Positions 26,148-34,251 of a stretch of 64,000 nt of DNA are shown here, piece by piece. The DNA is taken from the NCBI RefSeq assembly GCF_014649395.1, contig NZ_BMSY01000009.1:186001-250000 (forward strand), given 5' to 3'. The position numbers and the translations under genes were made by a program. The notes under the pieces are model-generated. The model was given only the letters and a program-made list of their open reading frames with translations. It had not been told where the DNA came from and made no database searches. Numbering within the stretch: position 1 is the first letter of the stretch; each line of letters begins with the position of its first letter. This DNA is from Streptomyces aureoverticillatus. GTDB taxonomy: Bacteria; Actinomycetota; Actinomycetes; Streptomycetales; Streptomycetaceae.

Positions 26148-27058
26148 TTCTCGCGCGCTCCTCTCAGCTCCTGGACCAGGAACGTCACGATGAATCCCAG
26201 CGAGACAGCGAGCAGCACCGCCGCGATGGCCGAGCCGAATCCGATGCGGCTCGCCTCGCCGATGATGTTGTCGGTGATGAGCACGGAGAGCAGTTCGAGG
26301 CCGTTGCGGCCCTTGTTCACCGCGTACACGATGTCGAAGGCGCGCAGCGCCTCGATCACGGTGATGACGCCGACGATGACATTCACCGGGCGCAGCGTCG
26401 GAAGGGTGACGCGGAAGAACGTCTGGCGTTCGTTGGCGCCGTCGATGGCCGCCGCCTCCTTCAGGGCGGGATCGACGGATTTCAGTCCGGCCAGATAGAG
26501 GATCATGACGTAGCCGGTGTGCCGCCAGCTCGCGGCCAGCATCATCATCCACAGGTTGATGTCGGAGTCGCCGAGCCAGTCCACGGGATCGTCACGATCG
26601 TTCAGGATCGTGTTGACGACGCCCTGGTCGGTGCCGAGCAGGAGCTGCGCCATGAAGCCGACGACGGCGAGGGACAGCACGACCGGCATGTACAGCACGG
26701 ACTGGTAGAAGCGGCTGAACCGGATGCCGCGGTCGATGAGGACGGCGAGGAAGAGCCCGAAGGGCGTCGCGACCAGGCCGAGGAAGGCGACCCAGAGCAG
26801 ATTGTGGCGGACGGCCGGCCAGAACGCGGGGTAGTCCTGGACCAGGTTCTCGTAGTTGTCGCCGCCCACCCACTTGATGTCGCCGATGCCGTCCCAGGAC
26901 GTGAAGGACAGTCCTACGGAGGCCAGGGCCGGGCCCCAGACGATGACGATGTCCAGCAGAATGGTAATGCCAAGAAGCACGCCGAGCACGGCGATGTCGC
27001 GGCGCGAGAAGCGCCGCGTCGCCCGTCTTCCGGCGCGCCGCGCGGGTTTCTGCGGCAC
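26144..27058 (-). CDS. Carbohydrate ABC transporter permease (MalF type)
   Basis: A 304-residue permease with six membrane spans after a strongly basic start. The EAA loop is EAAAIDGANERQTFFRVTLP, typical of CUT1 transporters. The GTG start at 27058 is 48 bases after the stop of the solute-binding protein gene. It should form a heterodimer with the MalG-type permease encoded next. Confidence 0.92.
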   Translation of the reverse strand: MPQKPARRAGRRATRRFSRRDIAVLGVLLGITILLDIVIVWGPALASVGLSFTSWDGIGDIKWVGGDNYENLVQDYPAFWPAVRHNLLWVAFLGLVATPFGLFLAVLIDRGIRFSRFYQSVLYMPVVLSLAVVGFMAQLLLGTDQGVVNTILNDRDDPVDWLGDSDINLWMMMLAASWRHTGYVMILYLAGLKSVDPALKEAAAIDGANERQTFFRVTLPTLRPVNVIVGVITVIEALRAFDIVYAVNKGRNGLELLSVLITDNIIGEASRIGFGSAIAAVLLAVSLGFIVTFLVQELRGAREK

Positions 27059-27106
27059 GGGGTGCGTTCCTCCCGACTCGGTTCTCGGACGTGGAGAACT
27101 CTCGAC

Positions 27107-28423
27107 TCACGCGGAGAAGATGTCCTTCTTCTGCCGTTCGATCCTGTTGACGAGCCCGTCGACGTCCTTCGGGTCGTCGATGAAGTCCTGCAGCGCCTTG
27201 ATCATCACGGTCTGCGCGAAGTCGGGGCGGGTGTCGCGGTCGAGGAACTGCGAGATCTGCTTGGCCTTGGAGACCAGTTCCGCGGACTTCTTCTGCAGCG
27301 GGCTGTACTTGCTGGTGTCGGCGCCGTCGTTGACCGCGACGTTGTTGGGGTCGCCCTTGAGGTAGATGTCCTCGGCCTTCGCGGTGCCGAGCCAGGCGAG
27401 CAGGTCCTTGGCGCCTTCGACGTTCCGTGACTTCTTGGCGATGAGGAATCCGTCGATGGGGGCCTCCACGGCGTCCTGGCCGAACTGCGGGTCGATCTCC
27501 GGGAACGCGAAGAAGTCGATGTCGTCGCGCTCCTCGGGCGGGAACTGCTGGCCGGGGTGCGGCATCCCGAAGACGGCCATGCCCGTCTTGCGCTGCTGGA
27601 GTCCCTGCCCGGCCTCCTCCCAGGTCCGGCCGAGGGCGCCCTTCTGGTAGTACGGCATGAGTTCGCGCCACAGGTCGAAGACCTTCTTGACCTTCCGTTC
27701 GGTCCACGCCTCCTCGCCCGCCATCAGGCTCTTGTGGAAGTCGTATCCGTTGAGCCGCAGATTGATGTAGTCGAAGGTGCCCATGGCCGGCCAGCCGTCC
27801 TTGTCGCAGAAGGCGACCGGGGTGCCGTCCTTGTGCATCTTCTTGGCCAGCGCGATGAACTGGTCCCAGTTCTCGGCCTGTTCATAGCCCCGCTTCTGGA
27901 AGAGGCTCTTCCGGTGGAACACGGCCCACGGGTAGTAGTAGTACGGCACGAAGTACTGCTTGCCGTCGTGCGTCGACTGGTCCTTCAGCGCCCCCGAGAA
28001 GCCCTTGAAGTCCTTCCAGACATCACTGATCTCGACCAGCAGGCCCTTCTCGGCGAAATACTGCATGCGGTAACCGGCGAACCACATGAAGACGTTGTCC
28101 GGTGAACCCTGAAGATAGCGCGTGATGTTCTGCTGGAATTCGTTGTGCTCCGTGGTGTTGACCTTGACGGTCTTGCCACTCTCCTTCTCGTACGCGTCGA
28201 AGGCCGCCGCGAACGCCTTCTTGGGCACGGCGTCCGACGCGTTGGACCCCACCGTCACTTCGTTCTTGTTGCCGCCGGGCCCGTCGCCGCAGGCGGTGAG
28301 CAGCGCCGGGAGGGTGACCGCCCCGGCGCCGACGGCCGCACCGCGCAGGAGATTCCGCCGGGACATCGGATGTCCGGAGCCGCTGTGCGGTGCTCTCGGA
28401 TCGTCGAACGATGACTGTGCCAT
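27107..28423 (-). CDS. Sugar ABC transporter solute-binding lipoprotein
   Basis: A 438-residue extracellular solute-binding protein. The signal contains a twin arginine (SRRNLL, 21-26) and a lipobox LTAC ending at C45, so it looks like a Tat-exported lipoprotein. The mature part has features of the CUT1 binding-protein family, including aromatic-rich patches (FVPYYYYPWAVFH) expected to stack on sugar rings. GAGGAGGGG precedes the ATG. It heads the importer operon and diverges from the alpha-galactosidase gene, pointing to alpha-galactosides such as melibiose or raffinose as substrate. Confidence 0.9.
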   Translation of the reverse strand: MAQSSFDDPRAPHSGSGHPMSRRNLLRGAAVGAGAVTLPALLTACGDGPGGNKNEVTVGSNASDAVPKKAFAAAFDAYEKESGKTVKVNTTEHNEFQQNITRYLQGSPDNVFMWFAGYRMQYFAEKGLLVEISDVWKDFKGFSGALKDQSTHDGKQYFVPYYYYPWAVFHRKSLFQKRGYEQAENWDQFIALAKKMHKDGTPVAFCDKDGWPAMGTFDYINLRLNGYDFHKSLMAGEEAWTERKVKKVFDLWRELMPYYQKGALGRTWEEAGQGLQQRKTGMAVFGMPHPGQQFPPEERDDIDFFAFPEIDPQFGQDAVEAPIDGFLIAKKSRNVEGAKDLLAWLGTAKAEDIYLKGDPNNVAVNDGADTSKYSPLQKKSAELVSKAKQISQFLDRDTRPDFAQTVMIKALQDFIDDPKDVDGLVNRIERQKKDIFSA

Positions 28424-28471
28424 GTCCCCCTCCTCGGGGTGCAACCGAACACAACCGAACGCGAGGCTTGG

Positions 28472-28500
28472 ATCTCACCCCCACGAGCCCACCCCGTCAA
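28472..28500 (-). promoter_or_regulatory. Promoter of the sugar importer operon
   Basis: On the minus strand TTGACG (28495-28500) and TGAGAT (28472-28477) are separated by exactly 17 bases, close to the housekeeping consensus. Transcription should start near 28465, leaving a leader of about 40 bases before the binding-protein ATG at 28423. Confidence 0.6.
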
Positions 28501-28633
28501 GGGTTCTGACGCCAAACGTCCGAACCGTTACCGCTCCTCTTCCAACAGACTTCAACACGGCCTACCGTAAGCGCGCACACGTGACACGTACATGAAGACA
28601 CCCCATCTTCCGCGAGTACGGAGGAACGTAACG

Positions 28634-30691
28634 ATGCGTCACCTTCCCACCCCCTCGACCCGCCGAAGAGTGGTCGGGTCACTCGCCGCGGCGCTGCTCT
28701 GCGCGGCCGGTCTCGCGGCACCCGCCGTCGCCCGCGACACCCAGGGCTCCGCCACCGCCCCGGCAGCGGCGGTCGACGGCCCCCGGCTGCCCGACGGCCT
28801 CGCGCTCACCCCGCCGATGGGCTTCAACAACTGGAACGCCACGCACTGCCGCGCCGACTTCGACGAGTCCATGGTCAAGGGAATCGCCGACATCTTCGTC
28901 GAGAAGGGCCTCAAGGACGCGGGGTACGAGTACGTCAACCTCGACGACTGCTGGGCACTGCCGCAGCGCGACGGGAACGGCAAGCTGGTGCCCGACCCCA
29001 AGCGCTTCCCCAACGGCATCAAGGCGGTCGCCGACTACGTCCACTCCAAGGGACTCAAGCTCGGCATCTACACCAGCGCCGGGACGAAGACCTGCAACAC
29101 GGCGGGCTTCCCGGGCGCGCTCGGCCACGAGCGCAGCGACGCCCAGCAGTTCGCCGACTGGGGCGTCGACTACCTCAAGTACGACAACTGCAATAACCAG
29201 GGCGTGGACGCCAAGAAGCGCTACACCGCCATGCGCGACGCGCTGAAGGCGGCGTCGGAGACGACGGGCCGCCCGATCGTCTACAGCATCTGCGAATGGG
29301 GCGAGAACAAGCCCTGGGAGTGGGCCGCCGACGTCGGCCACCTGTGGCGCACCACCGGCGACATCAGCGACAACTGGGGCTCCATGTTGTCCATCATGAA
29401 GAAGAACCTGCCGCTCGCCCAGCACGCCGGTCCCGGGCACTGGAACGACCCGGACATGCTGGAGGTCGGCAACGGCGGCATGACCGACACCGAGTACCGC
29501 ACGCACTTCTCCATGTGGTCGATCATGGCCGCGCCCCTGCTGATCGGCTCCGACCTGCGCAAGGTGAGCCCGGAGACCTTCGACATCCTCGGCAACAAGG
29601 AAGTCATCGCCGTCGACCAGGACCCGCTGGGCAAGCAGGGCCGCGTCGTCTCGTCCGAGGGCGGACGCTGGGTCGTCGCCAAGGAGATGAAGGACGGCAG
29701 CCGCGCCGTCGCGCTGTTCAACGAGACCGGCAGCGCGAAGACCATTTCCACCACCGCGCGGGCCGTGGGTCTGCCCGCCGCCGACGGCTACACCCTGCGC
29801 GACCTGTGGAAGCACGAGAGCTACAACGTCGCGGACACCATCTCGGCGACCGTGCCCGCGCACGGCACCGTCCTGGTGCGCGTGACGGCCGACGACAAGT
29901 GGCAGGACAAGCCGCCCGCCGTCGACGTCGGCGCCGGCGCCGACCCGCTGGTGGAGGCCGGCAAGGCCGAGAAGGTCCTCACCAAGGTCGCCAACCGCGG
30001 CAGCACCGACGCCCGCGACGTCCGCGTCACCCTTACCGGCCCCGCGGGCTGGCGCGTGCAGGCGACCTCCCCGACCCGCGCGTCAGCGCTCCGGACGGGC
30101 GAGATCCTCGGTACGTCATGGCAGGTGACGGCTCCGCGCGACGCCAAGCCAGGCACGTACACCCTCGATCTGAAGGCCAGTCACCGCGCCCCCGGCGGTG
30201 GCCGCGTCCGGCTCGAACTGCCCCTCACCGCACAGGTCGTGGTGGCCCCGCCCACGGGCGACTCCGCGCTCAGCGGCCTGCCGTGGCTGTCCGCCACCAA
30301 CGGCTGGGGCCCGGTCGAGAAGGACACCAGCAACGGTGAGAGCGACGCGGGTGACGGCAACCCGATCACCATCGGCGGCAAGGTGTACGCCAAGGGGCTC
30401 GGCGTACACGCGGAGAGCAGCGTCGAGTACTACGCGGGGGGCGCCTGCGAGAAGCTGACCGCGCAGGTCGGCGTCGACGACGAGAAGCTCCTCGACGGCA
30501 CGGTCGCCTTCCAGGTGTGGGCGGACGGCAAGCTGGCCGCCTCGACCGGCGTCCTCACCAACGCCGATCCCGCGCGGGCCCTGTCGGCCGACGTGAGCGG
30601 CGCCGAGGTGGTCCGGCTCGTCGTCACGGACGGCGGCGACGGGATCGACTCGGACCACGCGGACTGGGCGGAGCCGGTGCTCGGCTGCTGA
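28634..30691 (+). CDS. Secreted GH27 alpha-galactosidase with NPCBM domain
   Basis: A 685-residue exported enzyme. A signal peptide with RRR and a hydrophobic core ends near AVA at 33. The GH27 barrel follows with TPPMGFNNWNATHC, the nucleophile D184 in YLKYDNC and acid/base D243 in RTTGDISDNW. A beta-sandwich, a NEW3-like domain (about 440-535) and a C-terminal NPCBM sugar-binding domain (from about 545, LSATNGWGPVEKDTS to the end) complete it. GGAGG is 9 bases before the ATG. It should cleave terminal alpha-galactosyl groups outside the cell and feed the divergent importer. Confidence 0.93.
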   Translation: MRHLPTPSTRRRVVGSLAAALLCAAGLAAPAVARDTQGSATAPAAAVDGPRLPDGLALTPPMGFNNWNATHCRADFDESMVKGIADIFVEKGLKDAGYEYVNLDDCWALPQRDGNGKLVPDPKRFPNGIKAVADYVHSKGLKLGIYTSAGTKTCNTAGFPGALGHERSDAQQFADWGVDYLKYDNCNNQGVDAKKRYTAMRDALKAASETTGRPIVYSICEWGENKPWEWAADVGHLWRTTGDISDNWGSMLSIMKKNLPLAQHAGPGHWNDPDMLEVGNGGMTDTEYRTHFSMWSIMAAPLLIGSDLRKVSPETFDILGNKEVIAVDQDPLGKQGRVVSSEGGRWVVAKEMKDGSRAVALFNETGSAKTISTTARAVGLPAADGYTLRDLWKHESYNVADTISATVPAHGTVLVRVTADDKWQDKPPAVDVGAGADPLVEAGKAEKVLTKVANRGSTDARDVRVTLTGPAGWRVQATSPTRASALRTGEILGTSWQVTAPRDAKPGTYTLDLKASHRAPGGGRVRLELPLTAQVVVAPPTGDSALSGLPWLSATNGWGPVEKDTSNGESDAGDGNPITIGGKVYAKGLGVHAESSVEYYAGGACEKLTAQVGVDDEKLLDGTVAFQVWADGKLAASTGVLTNADPARALSADVSGAEVVRLVVTDGGDGIDSDHADWAEPVLGC

Positions 30692-30714
30692 GCCCGCGGA
30701 CGCGGAGTGCTCGG

Positions 30715-30764
30715 GTGTACGTGGGGCCCGGCCCTGCCTCCAGGGCTCGGCCGGGCCCGTACAC
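30715..30764 (+). terminator. Long hairpin terminator after alpha-galactosidase
   Basis: GTGTACG and GGGCCCGGCC on the left pair with GGCCGGGCCCGTACAC (30749-30764) with a two-base bulge; an inner GCCCTG-CCTC-CAGGGC hairpin can extend the structure. It begins 24 bases after the stop codon and also lies beyond the stop of the convergent GNAT gene, so it may act for both. Confidence 0.8.
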
Positions 30765-30864
30765 ATGCCCCCGCGGGGGGCGGCGGGACGGGCCGCGCGA
30801 ACAGGGTGCGGGGCCGGACACCTCCGTGGGCAGGAGGTCACGGGGTGGTGGGCCCGAGGTCAGG

Positions 30865-31566
30865 TCACGGGGTGCGGAAGCCGCGGAAGGTCACGGCCTT
30901 GCGGCTCTCGAATCCGAGCCACTCATAGAGGGCGATGGCGCCGGTGTTCGCCTCGGCCACGTGCAGGAACGGCCGCTCGCCCCTGGACAGAATGCGCTCG
31001 GCCAACGCGCACACCAGGCGGGCGGCGTGGCCCTGACCGCGTGCCTCAGGGGCCGTGCACACGGCGCTGATCTCGGTCCAGCCCGGGGGCCGCAGCCGCT
31101 CGCCCGCCATCGCCACCAGGCGGCCTTGCGCACGTATCCCGAGATAGGTGCCCAGTTCACAGGTGCGGGGCCAGAACGGCCCTGGTGCGGCCCGCTTCAC
31201 GAGGTCGAGCATCTCGGGCACGTCGTCCGGCCCCAGTTCCACGATCTCGGCGCCGGCCGCGGGACGAGAGTCACCGGGCCGGGGCCCGTCGGGCCACAGC
31301 ATCTGCCGCCCCTCGAGTTCGAAGACCGGCTGCCAGTCGGGCGGCGGGAGCGCCGGGCTGCTGAACATGTCGGCGAAACCGTCGCGGCCGAGCAACCGCG
31401 CCAGATCGGCCCAGTCCTCCGCCTCGGGCTCGGCGGGTACCGCACAGAAAGTCGCGACACCCGACAGGTACGTGGCTGCCCGCCCGACACGTCGAGCCAG
31501 ATGTGCGTGCTGTCCGTGCAGCGACTCGGCCACGGGGTTGTCGAGGACGGCGGCATTACTGTTCAC
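30865..31566 (-). CDS. GNAT family N-acetyltransferase
   Basis: A 233-residue acetyltransferase with the acetyl-CoA-binding segment EARGQGHAARLVCALAERIL (RGQGxA motif) and the C-terminal NTGAIALYEWLGFE strand. The FR47-like fold sits in the second half; the first 110 residues are family-variable. GTG 31566 is used because the longer frame reads through an apparent intergenic hairpin region. The substrate is unknown. It lies downstream of the ROK kinase on the same strand. Confidence 0.8.
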   Translation of the reverse strand: MNSNAAVLDNPVAESLHGQHAHLARRVGRAATYLSGVATFCAVPAEPEAEDWADLARLLGRDGFADMFSSPALPPPDWQPVFELEGRQMLWPDGPRPGDSRPAAGAEIVELGPDDVPEMLDLVKRAAPGPFWPRTCELGTYLGIRAQGRLVAMAGERLRPPGWTEISAVCTAPEARGQGHAARLVCALAERILSRGERPFLHVAEANTGAIALYEWLGFESRKAVTFRGFRTP

Positions 31567-31685
31567 CTGTCTGATCTTTGCATCCCGGCGCCCCCGGGCT
31601 GCACAGGGGTCGGCAGCACGACTCGCCCACCGCGTACGTGCCTCGGCCGCCAGGCTTCGGCCGACCACGGCGGTCACCTCACCCA

Positions 31686-31706
31686 CCGCCGAGTCGGCTT
31701 CGGCGG
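31686..31706 (-). terminator. Weak hairpin between ROK kinase and GNAT genes
   Basis: CCGCCGA (31686-31692) pairs with TCGGCGG (31700-31706) across a 7-base loop. It lies 36 bases after the kinase stop on the minus strand and may partly terminate that transcript. Confidence 0.4.
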
Positions 31707-31741
31707 CGATTCCCCGGGGCTGGACGCCGGCGCGACCCGAC

Positions 31742-32713
31742 TCAGCGGTTGACCGCGGGCCGCAAGCGTCCGACCGCCGCGTCGGGATACGCCCGCAGCG
31801 CGGCCGCGGCGGCGCCCACGAGGCCCGCGTCGGTGCCCATCAGGGCGGGCGCCACGGTCAGCCTGCTGACGAAGGACAGCGTGGCGTAGTCCCGCAGGGC
31901 GCGGCGCAGCGGCGCGAACAGGACCTCGCCGGCCATCGCCACTCCCCCGCCGATCACCGCGATGTCGATCTCGACGAGCGTCGCCGTGGCGGCGATGCCC
32001 GCCGCGAGTGCCTGCGCGGCGCGCTCGAACGACGCGACGGCGATGGGGTCGCCCGCGCGGGCCGCGAGCGCCACGGCCGCCGCGGACGTGTCGCCGTCGG
32101 GGCCGGGGAGCCAGCCTGCCTCCAGGGCGCGCCGGGCGATGTTCGGGCCGCTCGCTATCCGCTCGACACAGCCGCGCGCCCCGCACGGGCACGGGTCGCC
32201 GTCGAGGTCCACGCTGATGTGGCCGATGTGGCCCGCGTTGCCGGTGGGGCCCGGGTGCAGCGCCCCGCCCAGGATCAGGCCGCCGCCGACGCCGGTGGAC
32301 ACCACCATGCACAGCGCGTTGTCGTGGCCGCGCGCGGCGCCCTGCCAGTGCTCGGCCGCCGTCATCGCCACGCCGTCGCCCACCAGCTCGACCGGTCGGC
32401 CGCCGGCGGCCGACCGGACCCGTTCGACGAGGGGGTAGCCGCGCCAGCCGGGCACGTTGACCGGGCTGACCGTGCCCGCGGAGGCGTCCACCGGGCCCGC
32501 GCTGCCGATGCCGACCGCGCGGACCTCGCCCCACGGCTCACCGGCGGTGAGCTCGCCGATCACCTCTTCGACCGCCCGCATCACGGTGTCGCCGTCCTCG
32601 CGCGCGGGCGTCGGCCGCTGGGCGCGCAGCAGGATCCGGCCCTGGCCGTCCACCAGGGCTCCGGCGATCTTGGTGCCGCCGATGTCGAGTGCGGCGACGA
32701 GGTCCGTGGGCAT
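31742..32713 (-). CDS. ROK family sugar kinase
   Basis: A 323-residue ROK kinase without an HTH domain. The phosphate motif DIGGTK (10-15), the GNAGHIGHI metal histidines and the zinc motif CPCGARGC are all present, so it should phosphorylate a hexose or N-acetylhexosamine with ATP. It diverges from a LacI-type regulator across a perfect operator. Being close to the alpha-galactosidase and importer genes, it may act on a sugar released by that system. Confidence 0.9.
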   Translation of the reverse strand: MPTDLVAALDIGGTKIAGALVDGQGRILLRAQRPTPAREDGDTVMRAVEEVIGELTAGEPWGEVRAVGIGSAGPVDASAGTVSPVNVPGWRGYPLVERVRSAAGGRPVELVGDGVAMTAAEHWQGAARGHDNALCMVVSTGVGGGLILGGALHPGPTGNAGHIGHISVDLDGDPCPCGARGCVERIASGPNIARRALEAGWLPGPDGDTSAAAVALAARAGDPIAVASFERAAQALAAGIAATATLVEIDIAVIGGGVAMAGEVLFAPLRRALRDYATLSFVSRLTVAPALMGTDAGLVGAAAAALRAYPDAAVGRLRPAVNR

Positions 32714-32777
32714 CAGTGTCAGATCTCCTGGTGAAAGGGCAGGCCGGAGAGTGCGGTGCACAGTCTCTCGTGCATCT

Positions 32778-32789
32778 GACAACGTTGTC
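32778..32789. promoter_or_regulatory. LacI-type operator palindrome
   Basis: GACAACGTTGTC is a perfect 12-bp palindrome with the central CG typical of LacI/GalR family operators in actinobacteria. It lies 65 bases upstream of the ROK kinase start and 278 bases before the lacI GTG. Binding by the neighbouring LacI protein is a strong inference. Confidence 0.75.
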
Positions 32790-33066
32790 CAGGCTCTATG
32801 CTCGACGCCACACGCCTGCGGCCGCGGTGTTCTGTCCGCTTCCGCTTCTCTGGTGGACGTCGGCTCAGTCCCGTACGGAGGGAGTCTGCCGTACAGAGTT
32901 GGACGTTGGAAATATGAACTTCCTGGCCGCGACCGGCGTTCATTACGCAGACTGAGACCCGCAGACGTACAGCCCCGCAGCCCCGGGGACTCACGAACTC
33001 CACAGCCCCACAGCCCCACGCCCAGTGGACCCGCACCCCAGTGGACGACAGACAGGACAGCGCACC

Positions 33067-34155
33067 GTGGCAGAGACCGCCCGCACCCCCGTCTCCCGCC
33101 CCCGCGCCGACGGGAGCCCTTCGGACGGCACCGCGGACGCCAAGAGCCGTTACGGCAACCGGCCGACCATGAAGGACGTCGCCGCGCGTGCCGGCGTGGG
33201 CCTCAAGACGGTCTCTCGCGTGGTGAACGGCGAGCCGGGCGTCACGCCCGACACCGAGCGGCGCGTCCAGGAAGCCATCGACGCGCTGGGCTTCCGGCGC
33301 AACGACAGCGCGCGGGTGCTGCGCAAGGGCCGTACGGCGAGCATCGGCCTCGTCCTGGAGGACCTGGCCGACCCCTTCTACGGGCCGCTGAGCCGGGCCG
33401 TGGAGGAGGTGGCCCGCGCGCACGGGGCACTGCTCATCAACGGTTCGAGCGCCGAGGATCCGGACCGCGAGCAGGAGTTGGTGCTCGCGCTGTGCGCGCG
33501 CCGGGTCGACGGGCTCGTGGTGATCCCCGCGGGTGACGACCACCGCTATCTGGAGCCGGAGATCGCCGCCGGTGTCGCCACGGTGTTCGTGGACCGGCCG
33601 CCGGGGCGGATCGACGCCGACGTGGTGCTCTCCGACAGCTTCGGGGGCGCGCGGGACGGCGTCGCACACCTCATCGCCCACGGTCACCGCCGTATCGGCT
33701 TCATCGGTGACCAGCCGCGGATCCACACCGCGATAGAGCGGCTGCGCGGCTATCGCGCGGCCATGGCGGACGCGGGCATAGACGTCGACGAATCGTGGGT
33801 GTCGCTGGGCCCCACGGACCCCGAACGGGTCCGTCGCGCGGCCGAGTCGATGCTGACGGGCCCCGCGCCGGTCACCGCCGTCTTCGCCGGCAACAACCGC
33901 GTGACGGTGACCGTGGTGCGCGTCCTCGCGGCCCTCCCTCGCCCCGTGGCCCTCGTCGGCTTCGACGACATCGAGCTGGCCGACCTGCTGAGTCCCGGCG
34001 TGACCGTGGTCGCGCAGGACGCGGCCCAGCTGGGCCGCACGGCGGCGGAGCGCCTGTTCCGCCAGCTCGACGGCGCCTCGGACGCACCGGAACGCATCGA
34101 GCTGCCGACGCGGTTGATCACTCGGGGGTCGGGGGAGCTGGCACCGGCGGACTGA
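33067..34155 (+). CDS. LacI/GalR family transcriptional regulator
   Basis: A 362-residue regulator with a helix-turn-helix at 35-55 (MKDVAARAGVGLKTVSRVVNG), hinge helix, and a periplasmic-binding-protein-like effector domain starting SIGLVLEDLADPFY. A 34-residue disordered, Arg/Ala-rich extension precedes the HTH. GTG 33067 is chosen; an upstream start would add 14 residues. It diverges from the ROK kinase gene with a GACAACGTTGTC palindrome between them. Confidence 0.92.
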   Translation: MAETARTPVSRPRADGSPSDGTADAKSRYGNRPTMKDVAARAGVGLKTVSRVVNGEPGVTPDTERRVQEAIDALGFRRNDSARVLRKGRTASIGLVLEDLADPFYGPLSRAVEEVARAHGALLINGSSAEDPDREQELVLALCARRVDGLVVIPAGDDHRYLEPEIAAGVATVFVDRPPGRIDADVVLSDSFGGARDGVAHLIAHGHRRIGFIGDQPRIHTAIERLRGYRAAMADAGIDVDESWVSLGPTDPERVRRAAESMLTGPAPVTAVFAGNNRVTVTVVRVLAALPRPVALVGFDDIELADLLSPGVTVVAQDAAQLGRTAAERLFRQLDGASDAPERIELPTRLITRGSGELAPAD

Positions 34156-34251
34156 AGGCGCCTCGGCCCGGGGTCCGGGTCCGGGGTCCGAGGTCCGGCA
34201 AGCCGACCGGGATCCCTGCCTGCGTGAGCAGCCGCTGGTGGCGCAACCACC

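Noticed and set aside
32914..32955. 13-codon frame MNFLAATGVHYAD as a leader peptide
   Set aside because: It has no convincing ribosome-binding site and no known leader pattern; kept only as a remark in the LacI finding.
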